Shown here: piece after piece, positions 1-6,218 of the stretch
How positions within the stretch are numbered: the stretch's first letter is position 1
Layout: every line of letters begins with the position of its first letter
Assembly (NCBI GenBank): GCA_005882525.1
Contig: VBGO01000122.1
Location: 1 to 8,735, forward strand
DNA length: 8,735 nucleotides
Direction of reading: 5' to 3'
Source: Chloroflexota bacterium
GTDB taxonomy: Bacteria > Chloroflexota > Dormibacteria > CF-121
Program-made: the position numbers and the translations under genes
Notes under the pieces: generated by a model
Told to the model about the DNA's origin: nothing
Databases searched by the model: none
The model's input: only the letters and a program-made list of their open reading frames with translations

Positions 1-35
1 TCCCGGGTATCGGCTATCGTTTCGTCGCCGACTAA
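1..35 (+). CDS. C-terminal end of a winged-helix (OmpR/PhoB-type) response regulator, partial
   Basis: Only the last ten codons and the TAA stop (33-35) are inside the window, read in frame 3. They encode PGIGYRFVAD. This matches the C-terminal beta-hairpin 'wing' of OmpR/PhoB-family DNA-binding domains, which typically ends in a G-[VI]-G-Y-[RK]-[FL] motif close to the stop codon. The rest of the protein, including the receiver domain if there is one, lies upstream and cannot be judged. The call rests on a short but characteristic motif at the expected distance from the stop, so confidence is moderate. Confidence 0.6.
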   Translation, partial: PGIGYRFVAD

Positions 36-89
36 GCGCGGCACGGTCTCTCGGGCACCCGCGGCCTCCCGCATGGTCCAATTGCGTGC

Positions 90-857
90 GTGCCGGATGA
101 TGTTGCGGCGCTGACCGCGCGGCTTTCAAGCGCCGGGTTCATCGCGGCGGAAGAGGAAGCGAACGAGCTTCTCGCGTGCGCGGGCGGTGATCCCGAGCGC
201 CTCGACTCGCTGGTCGGGCGCCGCCTCACCGGCGAGCCACTCGCCTGGATCACCGGCAGGGTCTCGTTCTGCGGCCTGGAGATCCGCGTCGATCCCGGGG
301 TCTACGTCCCCCGCTGGCACAGCGAGCCACTCGCGCGCCGCGCTGCCGACCGCCTGCCGGCGACCGGTGTCGCGATCGATCTTTGCACCGGGGCTGGAGC
401 GATCGCCAGGACCTTGATCGCACACCGCCCCGGTGCGCGCGTCGTGGCGTCCGATGTCGACGAGCGGGCGATTGCCTGCGCGGCCGCGAACGGCGTCGAC
501 GTCTACCGCGGCGATCTCTTCGCCCCGTTGCCGCGCGCGCTCGAAGGACGCGTGGACGTCGTCATCGGCGTCGTGCCGTACGTGCCGACGCCCGCACTGG
601 CGCTGCTGCAGCGCGATACGTTCGCCTTCGAGTCACCGCTGGCCTATGACGGCGGCCGCGACGGGACCGACATCCTCCGGCGCGTCGTGCGGGACAGCCG
701 CCGCTTCCTCAGGCGCGGCGGTGCGCTCCTGCTGGAGCTCGGTGGCGAACAGGCCGGGCTGCTTGGCGACGAGCTCGCCCGCTTGGACTACGTCAACGTC
801 GGCATTCTCCGGGACGCGGAGAGTGACGTCCGAGGCATCGAGGCGACGCGGGCGTAG
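90..857 (+). CDS. PrmC/HemK-like SAM-dependent methyltransferase with degenerate NPPY motif
   Basis: 255 residues from a GTG start, the only usable in-frame start after the upstream gene's stop; no clear Shine-Dalgarno precedes it. The fold order follows PrmC/HemK N5-glutamine methyltransferases: a helical N-terminus, then RLTGEPLAWITG (about 45-56), F-x-G-L-x-I-x-V-x-P-G-V-x-V-P-R (60-75), SAM motif I DLCTGAGAIA (97-106) and the acidic SAM-binding SDVDERA (121-127). A family-typical tail follows: ESPLAYDGGRDG (181-192) and an LLLELGGEQ strand (214-221). The segment VPYVP and the overall length resemble the actinobacterial-type 'putative protein N5-glutamine methyltransferase' branch rather than classical PrmC, which methylates release factors. 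The diagnostic substrate-glutamine motif NPPY is VVPY here (161-164): both Asn and the first Pro are lost. The methyltransferase fold is secure. Glutamine as the substrate is doubtful, and no release-factor gene lies next to it to support that role. Confidence 0.85.
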   Translation: MPDDVAALTARLSSAGFIAAEEEANELLACAGGDPERLDSLVGRRLTGEPLAWITGRVSFCGLEIRVDPGVYVPRWHSEPLARRAADRLPATGVAIDLCTGAGAIARTLIAHRPGARVVASDVDERAIACAAANGVDVYRGDLFAPLPRALEGRVDVVIGVVPYVPTPALALLQRDTFAFESPLAYDGGRDGTDILRRVVRDSRRFLRRGGALLLELGGEQAGLLGDELARLDYVNVGILRDAESDVRGIEATRA

Positions 858-907
858 CCAAATCGCCTAGGTGATGGCGCCGGCGTGCCTGTTGGCGTAT
901 GGTCGCA

Positions 908-1192
908 ATGGAGGAAGGCGGTCAACCCAGAGGGCCCCGATTGGGCAAGCTCATCGCCGACGTCGATCCCGTACTCGAGGACTATATCGAGGCCGCTGCA
1001 CACGCCGAGCGCATTCCTCTCGATGCGTACGCCGGCGCGCTCCTTCAGGTCGGCTGGGAGGCGGTCTTTGGAATCCGCCGCTCCGATCGGCTGGAGCGCG
1101 TGGCCTCGGCCTCTCGTCAGGCCGAGTTACGGGCGATTTTCGTGAAGCAGCGGGCCAGCTTGGTACATAAGTCCGCCGAAAAGATCTACTGA
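908..1192 (+). CDS. Small hypothetical protein (about 94 aa)
   Basis: I do not recognise this family. The protein is short and charged, predicted mostly alpha-helical, without a signal peptide or membrane segment. Its core reads DVDPVLEDYIEAAAHAERIP followed by a second helical half rich in Arg, Lys and Ala. Three starts are possible in frame: ATG 899, ATG 908 and TTG 941. I chose 908 because a -10-like TATGGT (898-903) ends 4 nt before it, a spacing seen with leaderless transcripts. TTG 941 has a reasonable AGAGGG (929-934) 6 nt upstream and would trim the poorly structured N-terminus. The gene follows the methyltransferase by 50 nt and precedes another small unknown gene by 33 nt, so the three may form one transcription unit. 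Confidence 0.6.
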   Translation: MEEGGQPRGPRLGKLIADVDPVLEDYIEAAAHAERIPLDAYAGALLQVGWEAVFGIRRSDRLERVASASRQAELRAIFVKQRASLVHKSAEKIY

Positions 1193-1203
1193 CCTCGTCC
1201 GCG

Positions 1204-1225
1204 GGTGACCATAATGGAGGTCACC
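1204..1225 (+). promoter_or_regulatory. Perfect inverted repeat (hairpin) overlapping the Shine-Dalgarno of the next gene
   Basis: GGTGACC (1204-1210) and GGTCACC (1219-1225) are perfect 7-bp inverted repeats around an 8-nt loop. The second arm ends directly against the GTG start at 1226. The Shine-Dalgarno GGAGG (1216-1220) lies partly in the loop and partly in the stem. In RNA the hairpin would compete with ribosome binding; in DNA the same symmetry could be a dimeric repressor site. Which one applies cannot be decided from sequence. Confidence 0.5.
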
Positions 1226-1519
1226 GTGGCAGAGGATATCGAAGGCGTGGCAGCACTCCTGCACGAGGCCGCGCAGACGCATCACATCGTCTACCGGATC
1301 GTCGATGGCAAGGATCCGGATTGGGCGTCCTGGTATGCGGAGTGGCTCATCACTCTTTCGGAGCTCCCGCAGTTGCTAGCACGGAAGCCGGTACGCAGCG
1401 AGCTCATCTCCATGCTCGTCACGCTGGATCGAGAATTCAACGACAGGAAGGTCGCCGAGGCCTGGGAGCGGTTCTACGCGGGCCGGCTCCTCGAAACGTT
1501 CGGCGCTGTGCCGGCTTAG
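1226..1519 (+). CDS. Small hypothetical protein (97 aa), likely alpha-helical
   Basis: The GTG start at 1226 is chosen over in-frame upstream starts (GTG 1205, ATG 1214). A strong GGAGG Shine-Dalgarno (1216-1220) sits 5 nt before it, and the upstream codons form an inverted repeat. The protein is acidic, predicted all-helical, and lacks signal or membrane segments. Visible features are an HEAAQTHH segment near residue 12, a Trp/Tyr-rich stretch DPDWASWYAEWL (about 30-41) and a C-terminal WERFYAGRL. It reads like a conserved small cytosolic protein, but I know no established function. Its TAG stop (1517-1519) overlaps the TAA stop of the convergent M20 peptidase (1516-1518 on the other strand). 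Confidence 0.75.
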   Translation: MAEDIEGVAALLHEAAQTHHIVYRIVDGKDPDWASWYAEWLITLSELPQLLARKPVRSELISMLVTLDREFNDRKVAEAWERFYAGRLLETFGAVPA

Positions 1520-2928
1520 GGTTGCACGCTGGCGGGGCGGGCCGCGGCCGGGGCCCCAATCGCGGCGATCTCCTCCCAGAGGTGTAGCGCCGCCTTGCGG
1601 CCAAGGTAGAAGCTCTCCAGATCCAGCCGCTCGTTCGGCGCGTGGGCAAAGCTATCTGGCAGGACGAATCCCACCAGCAGACAAGGGGCGTCGAGCAGCC
1701 GGCCCATCACCTCCACGGCGCCGATCGATCCGCCGCCCCGGATCAGGGCCGGGTCCTTGCCGTAGACGCGATGCAGCGCCCGCTGTCCGGCCTGGATCAG
1801 GGGATGGTCGACTGGCGTGATCCACGGATCACCATGGCCGCTGAGCTTGCTGAGGCTTACCCGCACCTCCTTGGGGCGGACCTCCTCGATATAGCGGGGC
1901 AGCGCCTGCGCCACGGCCTTCGGATCCTGGTCGGGGACGAGGCGGCAGCTGAACTTGGCGGCCGCCCAGGCGGGGATGATCGTCTTCGCGCCGGGGCCCT
2001 GGTAGCCGCCCCAGACCCCGTTGACGTCGAGGGTCGGCCGCGCCCAATTGCGTTCTGTCGGCGTGAAGCCCGCCTCCCCATGGAGCGCGGTCAGCCCGTA
2101 GGTTTGCTTGATCGCCGACTCATCGAAGGGCACGCGCGCGAACTGTTGGCGCTCCTCCTCGCTCAGCGGCTTCACGCCGTCGTAAAAACCCGGCACCAGG
2201 ATATGGCCGGCCGGATCCTTGAGCGATGTGAGGATCTCGGCGGCCAGGGCCTGCGCCGGGTTGGGCGCGATGCCGCCCAGGTTCCCGGAATGCAAATCGG
2301 TGTTGGCGGCCTCGACCCGGAGCTCGAAGTAGAGAAGACCGCGGAGCGCATAGGTGATGGCCGGAAACCCCTTCGCCACCATCGCCGTATCACTGATCAC
2401 GCAGTAGTCGGATTTAAGCCGGTCGCGGTTGGTCCGTACGAACTCTTCGAAATTCGGGCTACCGATCTCCTCTTCGCCTTCGGCGATCACTTTGACGTTG
2501 AGGGGCAGCTCGCCCGTGGTCCTCAGCCAGGCCTGGATCGCCTGCCAGTGCAACGCGATCTGGCCCTTGTCGTCGGATGAGCCGCGCCCGAAGAGCACGC
2601 CATCTTCGCGCCGCGGCTCAAAAGGGGGCGACGTCCAGAGCTCGAGCGGATCGACCGGCTGGACGTCGTAGTGACCGTAGAGCAGCACGGTCGGCTTGCC
2701 CGGTGCCTTCAGCCAGTCGGCATAGACGACCGGATGCCCGGCCGTCTCGATGACCTCGGCGTTCTGCAGCCCAATCCGCTCGTACCGGTCGGCCAGATGG
2801 CCGGCCGCGCGCCGGACGTCATCCGCGCGATCGGGTTGGCTGGAGATGCTGGGGATCCTGAGAAACTCTTCGAGTTCCTTCAGCCCCTGGTCGCGGGTAT
2901 CTTCGAGAAACTCTTCAGGCGCGATCAC
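1516..2928 (-). CDS. M20 family metallodipeptidase
   Basis: 470 residues, the usual length for the PepV/CNDP-type dipeptidase branch of clan MH. These are two-zinc cytosolic enzymes that hydrolyse dipeptides. All family signatures are present: YGHYDVQPVD with Zn ligand His86; GRGSSDDKGQ with bridging Asp119; EGEEEIGS with catalytic Glu153 and ligand Glu154; SDTAM with Asp180; and FAHAPNE with C-terminal ligand His429. The lid-domain DLHSG (His213) and the GGGSIGAVE loop are also there. No signal peptide is seen. The start is GTG (2926-2928) without a Shine-Dalgarno; the 12 nt before it are C-rich and separate it from the TAG of the LysM/CHAP gene. Both ORFs are in the same frame, so re-initiation after that stop is likely. 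Downstream, the stop overlaps the convergent small gene, leaving no room for a terminator between them. Exact substrate is not predictable; peptides from wall turnover are a contextual guess. Confidence 0.95.
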   Translation of the reverse strand: MIAPEEFLEDTRDQGLKELEEFLRIPSISSQPDRADDVRRAAGHLADRYERIGLQNAEVIETAGHPVVYADWLKAPGKPTVLLYGHYDVQPVDPLELWTSPPFEPRREDGVLFGRGSSDDKGQIALHWQAIQAWLRTTGELPLNVKVIAEGEEEIGSPNFEEFVRTNRDRLKSDYCVISDTAMVAKGFPAITYALRGLLYFELRVEAANTDLHSGNLGGIAPNPAQALAAEILTSLKDPAGHILVPGFYDGVKPLSEEERQQFARVPFDESAIKQTYGLTALHGEAGFTPTERNWARPTLDVNGVWGGYQGPGAKTIIPAWAAAKFSCRLVPDQDPKAVAQALPRYIEEVRPKEVRVSLSKLSGHGDPWITPVDHPLIQAGQRALHRVYGKDPALIRGGGSIGAVEVMGRLLDAPCLLVGFVLPDSFAHAPNERLDLESFYLGRKAALHLWEEIAAIGAPAAARPASVQP

Positions 2929-2940
2929 TGGGGGCGCCGG

Positions 2941-3777
2941 CTAGTAGATGAAGCCCAAGAGGTCGAGGCCCGCGGTGGACTTGATCGTCCGGTAGTCGAC
3001 CCGGCCCCAGCCGCCGTAGTTCATTTCCGAGACCGTGAAGGAACCATCGGCGTTCACCGACTCGACGTAGGACACGTGCCCGACGGGAGATGACCAGCTG
3101 ATGCCCTGCACCATGATCGCGCCCACCATCGGCACCTGGCCCTCGGCAAAGCCGAACTGCTGGGCGTTGTACCACCACTGCCAGGCGTTGCCGTTCCACG
3201 GGACATAGCGCTTGTGCGCCACCCACCAGGTGCAATAGCCGTAGGGGAACTTGCCGCCCGATCCATAGACCGGTGCGGTGCTATAGGTGACGGTGTAGTT
3301 GGTCACCTGGCGGCCAAAACGGTTCCAGGTCACGGTCTTGACCGTCTTTTTGCCCACCCCGCCCGAGTCGAGGGCCGGCCCGACCCCATCCGGCAACATC
3401 AGCATGCCGCCGGCCTTGAGGTGATCCGGGTCGCGGATCAGGTTGAAGTCGATGATGTCCTGGACGTTGACGTGGTACTGGATGGCGAGGCCGCTGAGTT
3501 TGGTGTTCGACTGGACCTTGACCAGGATGCCGTTGACCGGCGGGACCACCAGGCGTTGCCCCTGGATGACGCTCGTGACGTCGGTGAGGTTGTTGGCCCA
3601 GCGGAGGGTGTCGAGCGTGAGCCCGTACCGGCCGGCGACGTTCTGGACGGTATCGCCGGGCTTGATGGTGTAGTAGCCGACGTCGCGCCGGACCGGCGCG
3701 TCCACGCTGGAGGTGCTCATCTTCATGATGAAGCCACCCTGGCTGAGGACCACATCATCGACGTGCGTCGTCCGCAC
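2941..3777 (-). CDS. LysM-LysM-CHAP peptidoglycan hydrolase
   Basis: 278 residues from GTG 3777, the first canonical start. Two LysM peptidoglycan-binding repeats are visible: YYTIKPGDTVQNVAGRYGLT...LVVP (about 35-79) and a second, more divergent copy (about 83-129). A linker leads to a C-terminal CHAP domain (about 170-275). The CHAP catalytic Cys is Cys182 in GYCTWWVA and the His is His234 in GHVSYVE; the acidic/Asn member is probably in SEMNYGG (250-256). CHAP enzymes are amidases or endopeptidases acting on the wall peptide stem, so export is required. The canonical-start protein has no signal peptide. The reading frame stays open upstream to 3940 and encodes a hydrophobic segment, so the true start is probably CTG at 3904-3906, giving 321 residues (see separate entry). 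The gene is followed in frame by the M20 dipeptidase and lies divergent to the M23 endopeptidase, which suggests shared wall-remodelling roles. Confidence 0.93.
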   Translation of the reverse strand: MRTTHVDDVVLSQGGFIMKMSTSSVDAPVRRDVGYYTIKPGDTVQNVAGRYGLTLDTLRWANNLTDVTSVIQGQRLVVPPVNGILVKVQSNTKLSGLAIQYHVNVQDIIDFNLIRDPDHLKAGGMLMLPDGVGPALDSGGVGKKTVKTVTWNRFGRQVTNYTVTYSTAPVYGSGGKFPYGYCTWWVAHKRYVPWNGNAWQWWYNAQQFGFAEGQVPMVGAIMVQGISWSSPVGHVSYVESVNADGSFTVSEMNYGGWGRVDYRTIKSTAGLDLLGFIY

Positions 3778-3906
3778 GGAGACCGAAGGGGTGAGGTTGG
3801 CGCCGTAAACGGTATCGGTATGGAGTCGGTCGAAGGCTGTGAGTACCGGGATAAGCGCCGCCGCTAACAGAACAAGCGTGTGTGTTAAAAACCGGCTCTG
3901 TGCCAG
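3778..3906 (-). other. Probable N-terminal extension of the LysM/CHAP gene with CTG start and membrane/signal segment
   Basis: The LysM/CHAP frame continues upstream without a stop from 3777 to the TGA at 3940-3942, but contains no ATG, GTG or TTG. At 3904-3906 a CTG codon is preceded 6 nt upstream by a purine-rich GGGGGA that could serve as Shine-Dalgarno. From there, 43 extra codons encode a basic start (around SRF), a hydrophobic run LVLLAAALIPVL and then a polar linker into the known N-terminus. That is the layout of a signal anchor or signal peptide, which an exported wall hydrolase needs. CTG initiation is rare, so a base error hiding a normal start remains an alternative. Confidence 0.5.
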
Positions 3907-4104
3907 ATCACTTCCCCCGTGATAGCCCGAGTTGGTTTTTCAGGATGGTAGCACAGCTTAGGCGGGGGCAAGTGCCAAAACGGCTTCCGGGAAAGGTGGA
4001 AGCGAGCAAGGAGTGACAAAAATGTGAAAATGAGGCACAGTAGGGCAGCCGCGCCGAGAGCGGGCGGAGCGTCGCGTCGAATATAAACCGGCAGGAAGGG
4101 GCTC
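3907..4104. other. Divergent intergenic region between the LysM/CHAP and M23 genes
   Basis: About 200 nt more AT-rich than the flanking genes; it must contain both divergent promoters. I see a short inverted repeat, GCTTCC (3983-3988) and GGAAGC (3998-4003), which could be an operator or mRNA hairpin. A TATAAA (4082-4087) upstream of the M23 gene resembles a -10 box but has no convincing -35. An AGGAAGG (4093-4099) lies 5 nt before GTG 4105. No gene, tRNA or terminator with a U-run is recognised here. Confidence 0.4.
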
Positions 4105-5613
4105 GTGGAGGCAGGTTTTTGGGGTCGAATGGGGCAGATCGGACACGCCTGCTGTAAAGATTTTGGTAGGGCTGTGAATTCTCGACCCCCGGTGGCCGGC
4201 GGGCAGGGCCGAGTTCGCAGAGTGGCCGTCGTCGGGCTCAGCCTCGCCGCGGTGCTCGGGTTGCTGGTGGCTCCGGCCGGGGTCCTGGCCGACACCCCGG
4301 TAGCGGCGCCGTCGGCCACGCCCAGTCCAAGCGCGAGCGGCAGTCCTGCGGCCAGCCCCTCCACGACCGCGCCCCCGGTGGCGACTACGCCGGCGGCCAG
4401 CCCCGCACCGACCAACCAGGGGCTTCAAAACCGCGAGGCGCAGGGCCAGTTGATCGGCGACCTGACCGCGTCCGAGGCCCACGCGCTGATGCTGGAAAGA
4501 TCTCTCAACCAGTCGGAACTGAGCCTGGTCGCTCTTGGCCAGCAGATCCTGGACAGCGAAAAACAGGTCGCCCAGCTCGATACCCGCATCACGGCGATCA
4601 CCACGCAGCACGAGCAGGTCACCGCGCGGCTTCAGTCCGACCGTGCCCAGCTGGCCGCCATCGTTCGCCGGCTCTACAAACACCAGGACAGCTTTTTCGT
4701 CAACCTGATTCGGGCCGGCGGCTTCGGCGGATTGCTGGAAACCATCGGATATAGCGATGTCCTTGTGGACCGCGAACGCAACCTGGTTCGGGCGGTGCAG
4801 GCGGATGACGTCGCCCTGGCCCATGCCCAGGCGACGCTGGAGCGCAGCCGGAGCACCAAGAAGGACACCCTGTCCAGGTTGGTCCTCTCGAGGACGACCC
4901 TGGCAAAGGAAATCGCCAACGAGCAACTACTCCAGGGACAGCTCCAGGGCACGATCGACGAGGCGCTGGCGGCCCTCGATGCGATGCAAACCGATTCCCC
5001 GGAAATGGCGGCGCGACGGGCGAAGCTGGTGCGGATGAAGACCGACAGCGTGCTCAGCCAGATCGAGCAGGCGGTGTTCGCCCAGCAGAATTCCCAAATT
5101 ACGGCCGAGCTGATCGCGAAAGACCCGGTGTTGACCGCGACCGGGCACCTGCTCTGGCCGATCCCACAGGCGACCATCTCCCAGGGCTTCGGCCCGACGC
5201 CCTACGTCTTTGAGGCCGCTTACGCGGGCTTTCCCCACTTCCATACCGGGATCGACCTCTCGGTGCCGCTGGGAACGCCGGTGTTCGCGGCGGCGGACGG
5301 GGTCGTGGTGCTAGCGCGAGCGATGACCGATGCCGGAGGAAACCTGGTGGGCTACGGAAACTACTTGATCATCCAGCACGATACCGGCTTGAAAACGCTC
5401 TACGGCCACCTGTTGACGATCGGCGTCAAAGAGGGTGACCTGGTCCACCGCGGCCAGTTGATCGGGCTGGTCGGCTCAACCGGGAACTCGACGGGGCCAC
5501 ATACGCATTTCGAGGTCCGCATCGAGAACAGCCCCGTCGACCCGATGCAGATGCTCCCGGCCGCGGCCCAGCCGCCCGCCGCCCCGGCGCCGATCCCCGG
5601 CGCCTCGCACTGA
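4105..5613 (+). CDS. Secreted coiled-coil M23 peptidoglycan DD-metalloendopeptidase (EnvC/LytM-like)
   Basis: 502 residues from GTG 4105. In order: a signal segment with basic RVRR (36-39), a hydrophobic core and probable cleavage after AGVLA (58-62); a Pro/Ala/Ser/Thr-rich linker (63-105); a long Gln/Leu/Arg-rich coiled coil (about 110-335); and a C-terminal M23/LytM domain. The zinc site is visible as HFHTGIDL (His380, Asp384) and GPHTHFE (His468), with catalytic histidines His435 in YGHLL and His466. Such proteins cleave peptide cross-links outside the membrane, often at division or during elongation. The start is uncertain. AGGAAGG 5 nt upstream supports GTG 4105, but the first 26 or so codons have a far lower G/C third-position content than the rest. 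GTG 4174 or 4192 would still keep the signal peptide. The stop lies 2 nt from the stop of the convergent lipoprotein gene. Confidence 0.95.
   Translation: MEAGFWGRMGQIGHACCKDFGRAVNSRPPVAGGQGRVRRVAVVGLSLAAVLGLLVAPAGVLADTPVAAPSATPSPSASGSPAASPSTTAPPVATTPAASPAPTNQGLQNREAQGQLIGDLTASEAHALMLERSLNQSELSLVALGQQILDSEKQVAQLDTRITAITTQHEQVTARLQSDRAQLAAIVRRLYKHQDSFFVNLIRAGGFGGLLETIGYSDVLVDRERNLVRAVQADDVALAHAQATLERSRSTKKDTLSRLVLSRTTLAKEIANEQLLQGQLQGTIDEALAALDAMQTDSPEMAARRAKLVRMKTDSVLSQIEQAVFAQQNSQITAELIAKDPVLTATGHLLWPIPQATISQGFGPTPYVFEAAYAGFPHFHTGIDLSVPLGTPVFAAADGVVVLARAMTDAGGNLVGYGNYLIIQHDTGLKTLYGHLLTIGVKEGDLVHRGQLIGLVGSTGNSTGPHTHFEVRIENSPVDPMQMLPAAAQPPAAPAPIPGASH
4121..4189 (+). other. Candidate structured RNA segment at the 5' end of the M23 gene
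   Basis: GGGGTCGA (4121-4128) and TCGACCCC (4182-4189) form a perfect 8-bp helix closing a 53-nt interval. A smaller GCAG/CTGC pairing (4134-4137 with 4149-4152) is possible inside. The stretch coincides with atypical codon composition, as if it were 5' untranslated rather than coding. I could not match it to a riboswitch class I know. Chance pairing in GC-rich DNA is a real alternative. Confidence 0.25.
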
Positions 5614-5615
5614 TC

Positions 5616-6116
5616 TCAGTAGTTGTAAGGGGTCGAGCTCGCCGTCGCGGTAGCCAGGTCCGGGGTGGCGACGAACCATTTACCGCCGACGCCCTGCCCA
5701 TAGGCGTCGCCCGCATCCCCGTCCTTCGAGTAGCTGTAGAGGGGGTGGCCGTTGTAGAGAACCTGCTTGCCGTTTGCCCCGTCCAGGACGGTCAGCCGCC
5801 CGGGCAGCGCCGGGCTGCTGGTTGGCGAGCCGGACGTCGCAAGGAGCGGCGGCCAAGTCGAGGCGCATCCGCCGCTGCAGGCGATGGCCGTCGCCGTGTC
5901 TGGGGTGAAGTAGTAGAGGGTTAGCCCCTTGGCGTTCTTCAGCACGGTTTGCGTCTTGTCGCCCACCTTCATCGAGGCGGTGTGGATCAACGCCGAGCTG
6001 CCTGCCGATGCCCCGCCGCTTGCTGGGCTGGCCGTGCCGCCGCAGCTGGCGAGCGCGAGCGCGAGCGCGGCAGCCATCGCCGCACCGATGCCCGAACGTA
6101 TATGGATGGACCTCAT
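5616..6116 (-). CDS. Secreted lipoprotein with YxFxxD repeats (COG4315 / secreted-repeat family)
   Basis: 166 residues from ATG 6114-6116, preceded by a strong AAGGAGG (6122-6128 on the + coordinate scale) at 5 nt. The N-terminus is a lipoprotein signal: short basic region, hydrophobic Ala/Leu run, lipobox LASC with the acylated Cys25, then a Gly/Ser/Ala linker. The mature domain carries the family's two Y-x-[FWY]-x-x-D motifs, YYFTPD (68-73) and YSYSKD (127-132). It also has the conserved pair Cys80/Cys84 in ACSGGCAS followed by WPPLL, and the GKWFV strand near the end. Proteins of this family are anchored at the outer face of the membrane; their biochemical role is not established. The gene converges on the M23 endopeptidase with a 2-nt gap and is divergent from the aromatic operon. 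Confidence 0.93.
   Translation of the reverse strand: MRSIHIRSGIGAAMAAALALALASCGGTASPASGGASAGSSALIHTASMKVGDKTQTVLKNAKGLTLYYFTPDTATAIACSGGCASTWPPLLATSGSPTSSPALPGRLTVLDGANGKQVLYNGHPLYSYSKDGDAGDAYGQGVGGKWFVATPDLATATASSTPYNY
6049..6069. repeat. Hexanucleotide repeat in the lipoprotein signal peptide
   Basis: GCGAGC is repeated three times (6049-6066) with a partial fourth copy. On the coding strand it encodes the Ala-Leu alternation in the hydrophobic core of the lipoprotein signal peptide. Slippage would add or remove two residues without a frameshift, so any effect would be mild. Confidence 0.7.
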
Positions 6117-6180
6117 GGATGCCTCCTTGGTGGCATGGGATACGCCGAAGAGGAATACCGGGCGAGGTTACGATTGACCC

Positions 6181-6209
6181 TTGTCAGGGCCTAAGACTTC
6201 TTGTACGAT
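6181..6209 (+). promoter_or_regulatory. Sigma70-type promoter of the aromatic operon
   Basis: TTGTCA (6181-6186, five of six matches to TTGACA), a 17-nt spacer and TACGAT (6204-6209, four of six to TATAAT). The expected transcription start is about 6214-6219. This places +1 at or within five nucleotides of the leader-peptide ATG at 6219. No Shine-Dalgarno is available for that ATG, so the first ORF of the transcript would be read leaderless. The promoter lies in the divergent gap between the lipoprotein gene and aroH. Confidence 0.6.
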
Positions 6210-6218
6210 GTCCGGCAC

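Noticed and set aside
1642..2580. 312-codon + strand frame inside the M20 region
   Set aside because: Antisense shadow of the dipeptidase, whose full set of zinc-site motifs is on the - strand; no domain is visible in the shadow.
4082..4087. TATAAA as a -10 promoter box for the M23 gene
   Set aside because: No -35-like hexamer lies 16-18 nt upstream. A start about 7 nt after the box would cut into the AGGAAGG ribosome site, so I do not call a promoter.
4020..4200. c-di-AMP (ydaO) or other known riboswitch upstream of the M23 gene
   Set aside because: The class is known to precede wall-hydrolase genes, but I cannot align its conserved core here; only one closing helix is supported.
3958..4926. 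Long - strand frames at 3958-4926 and 3885-4415 across the M23 gene and intergenic region
   Set aside because: Antisense to a well-supported M23 protein; low-complexity composition mirrors the Pro/Ala/Ser linker.
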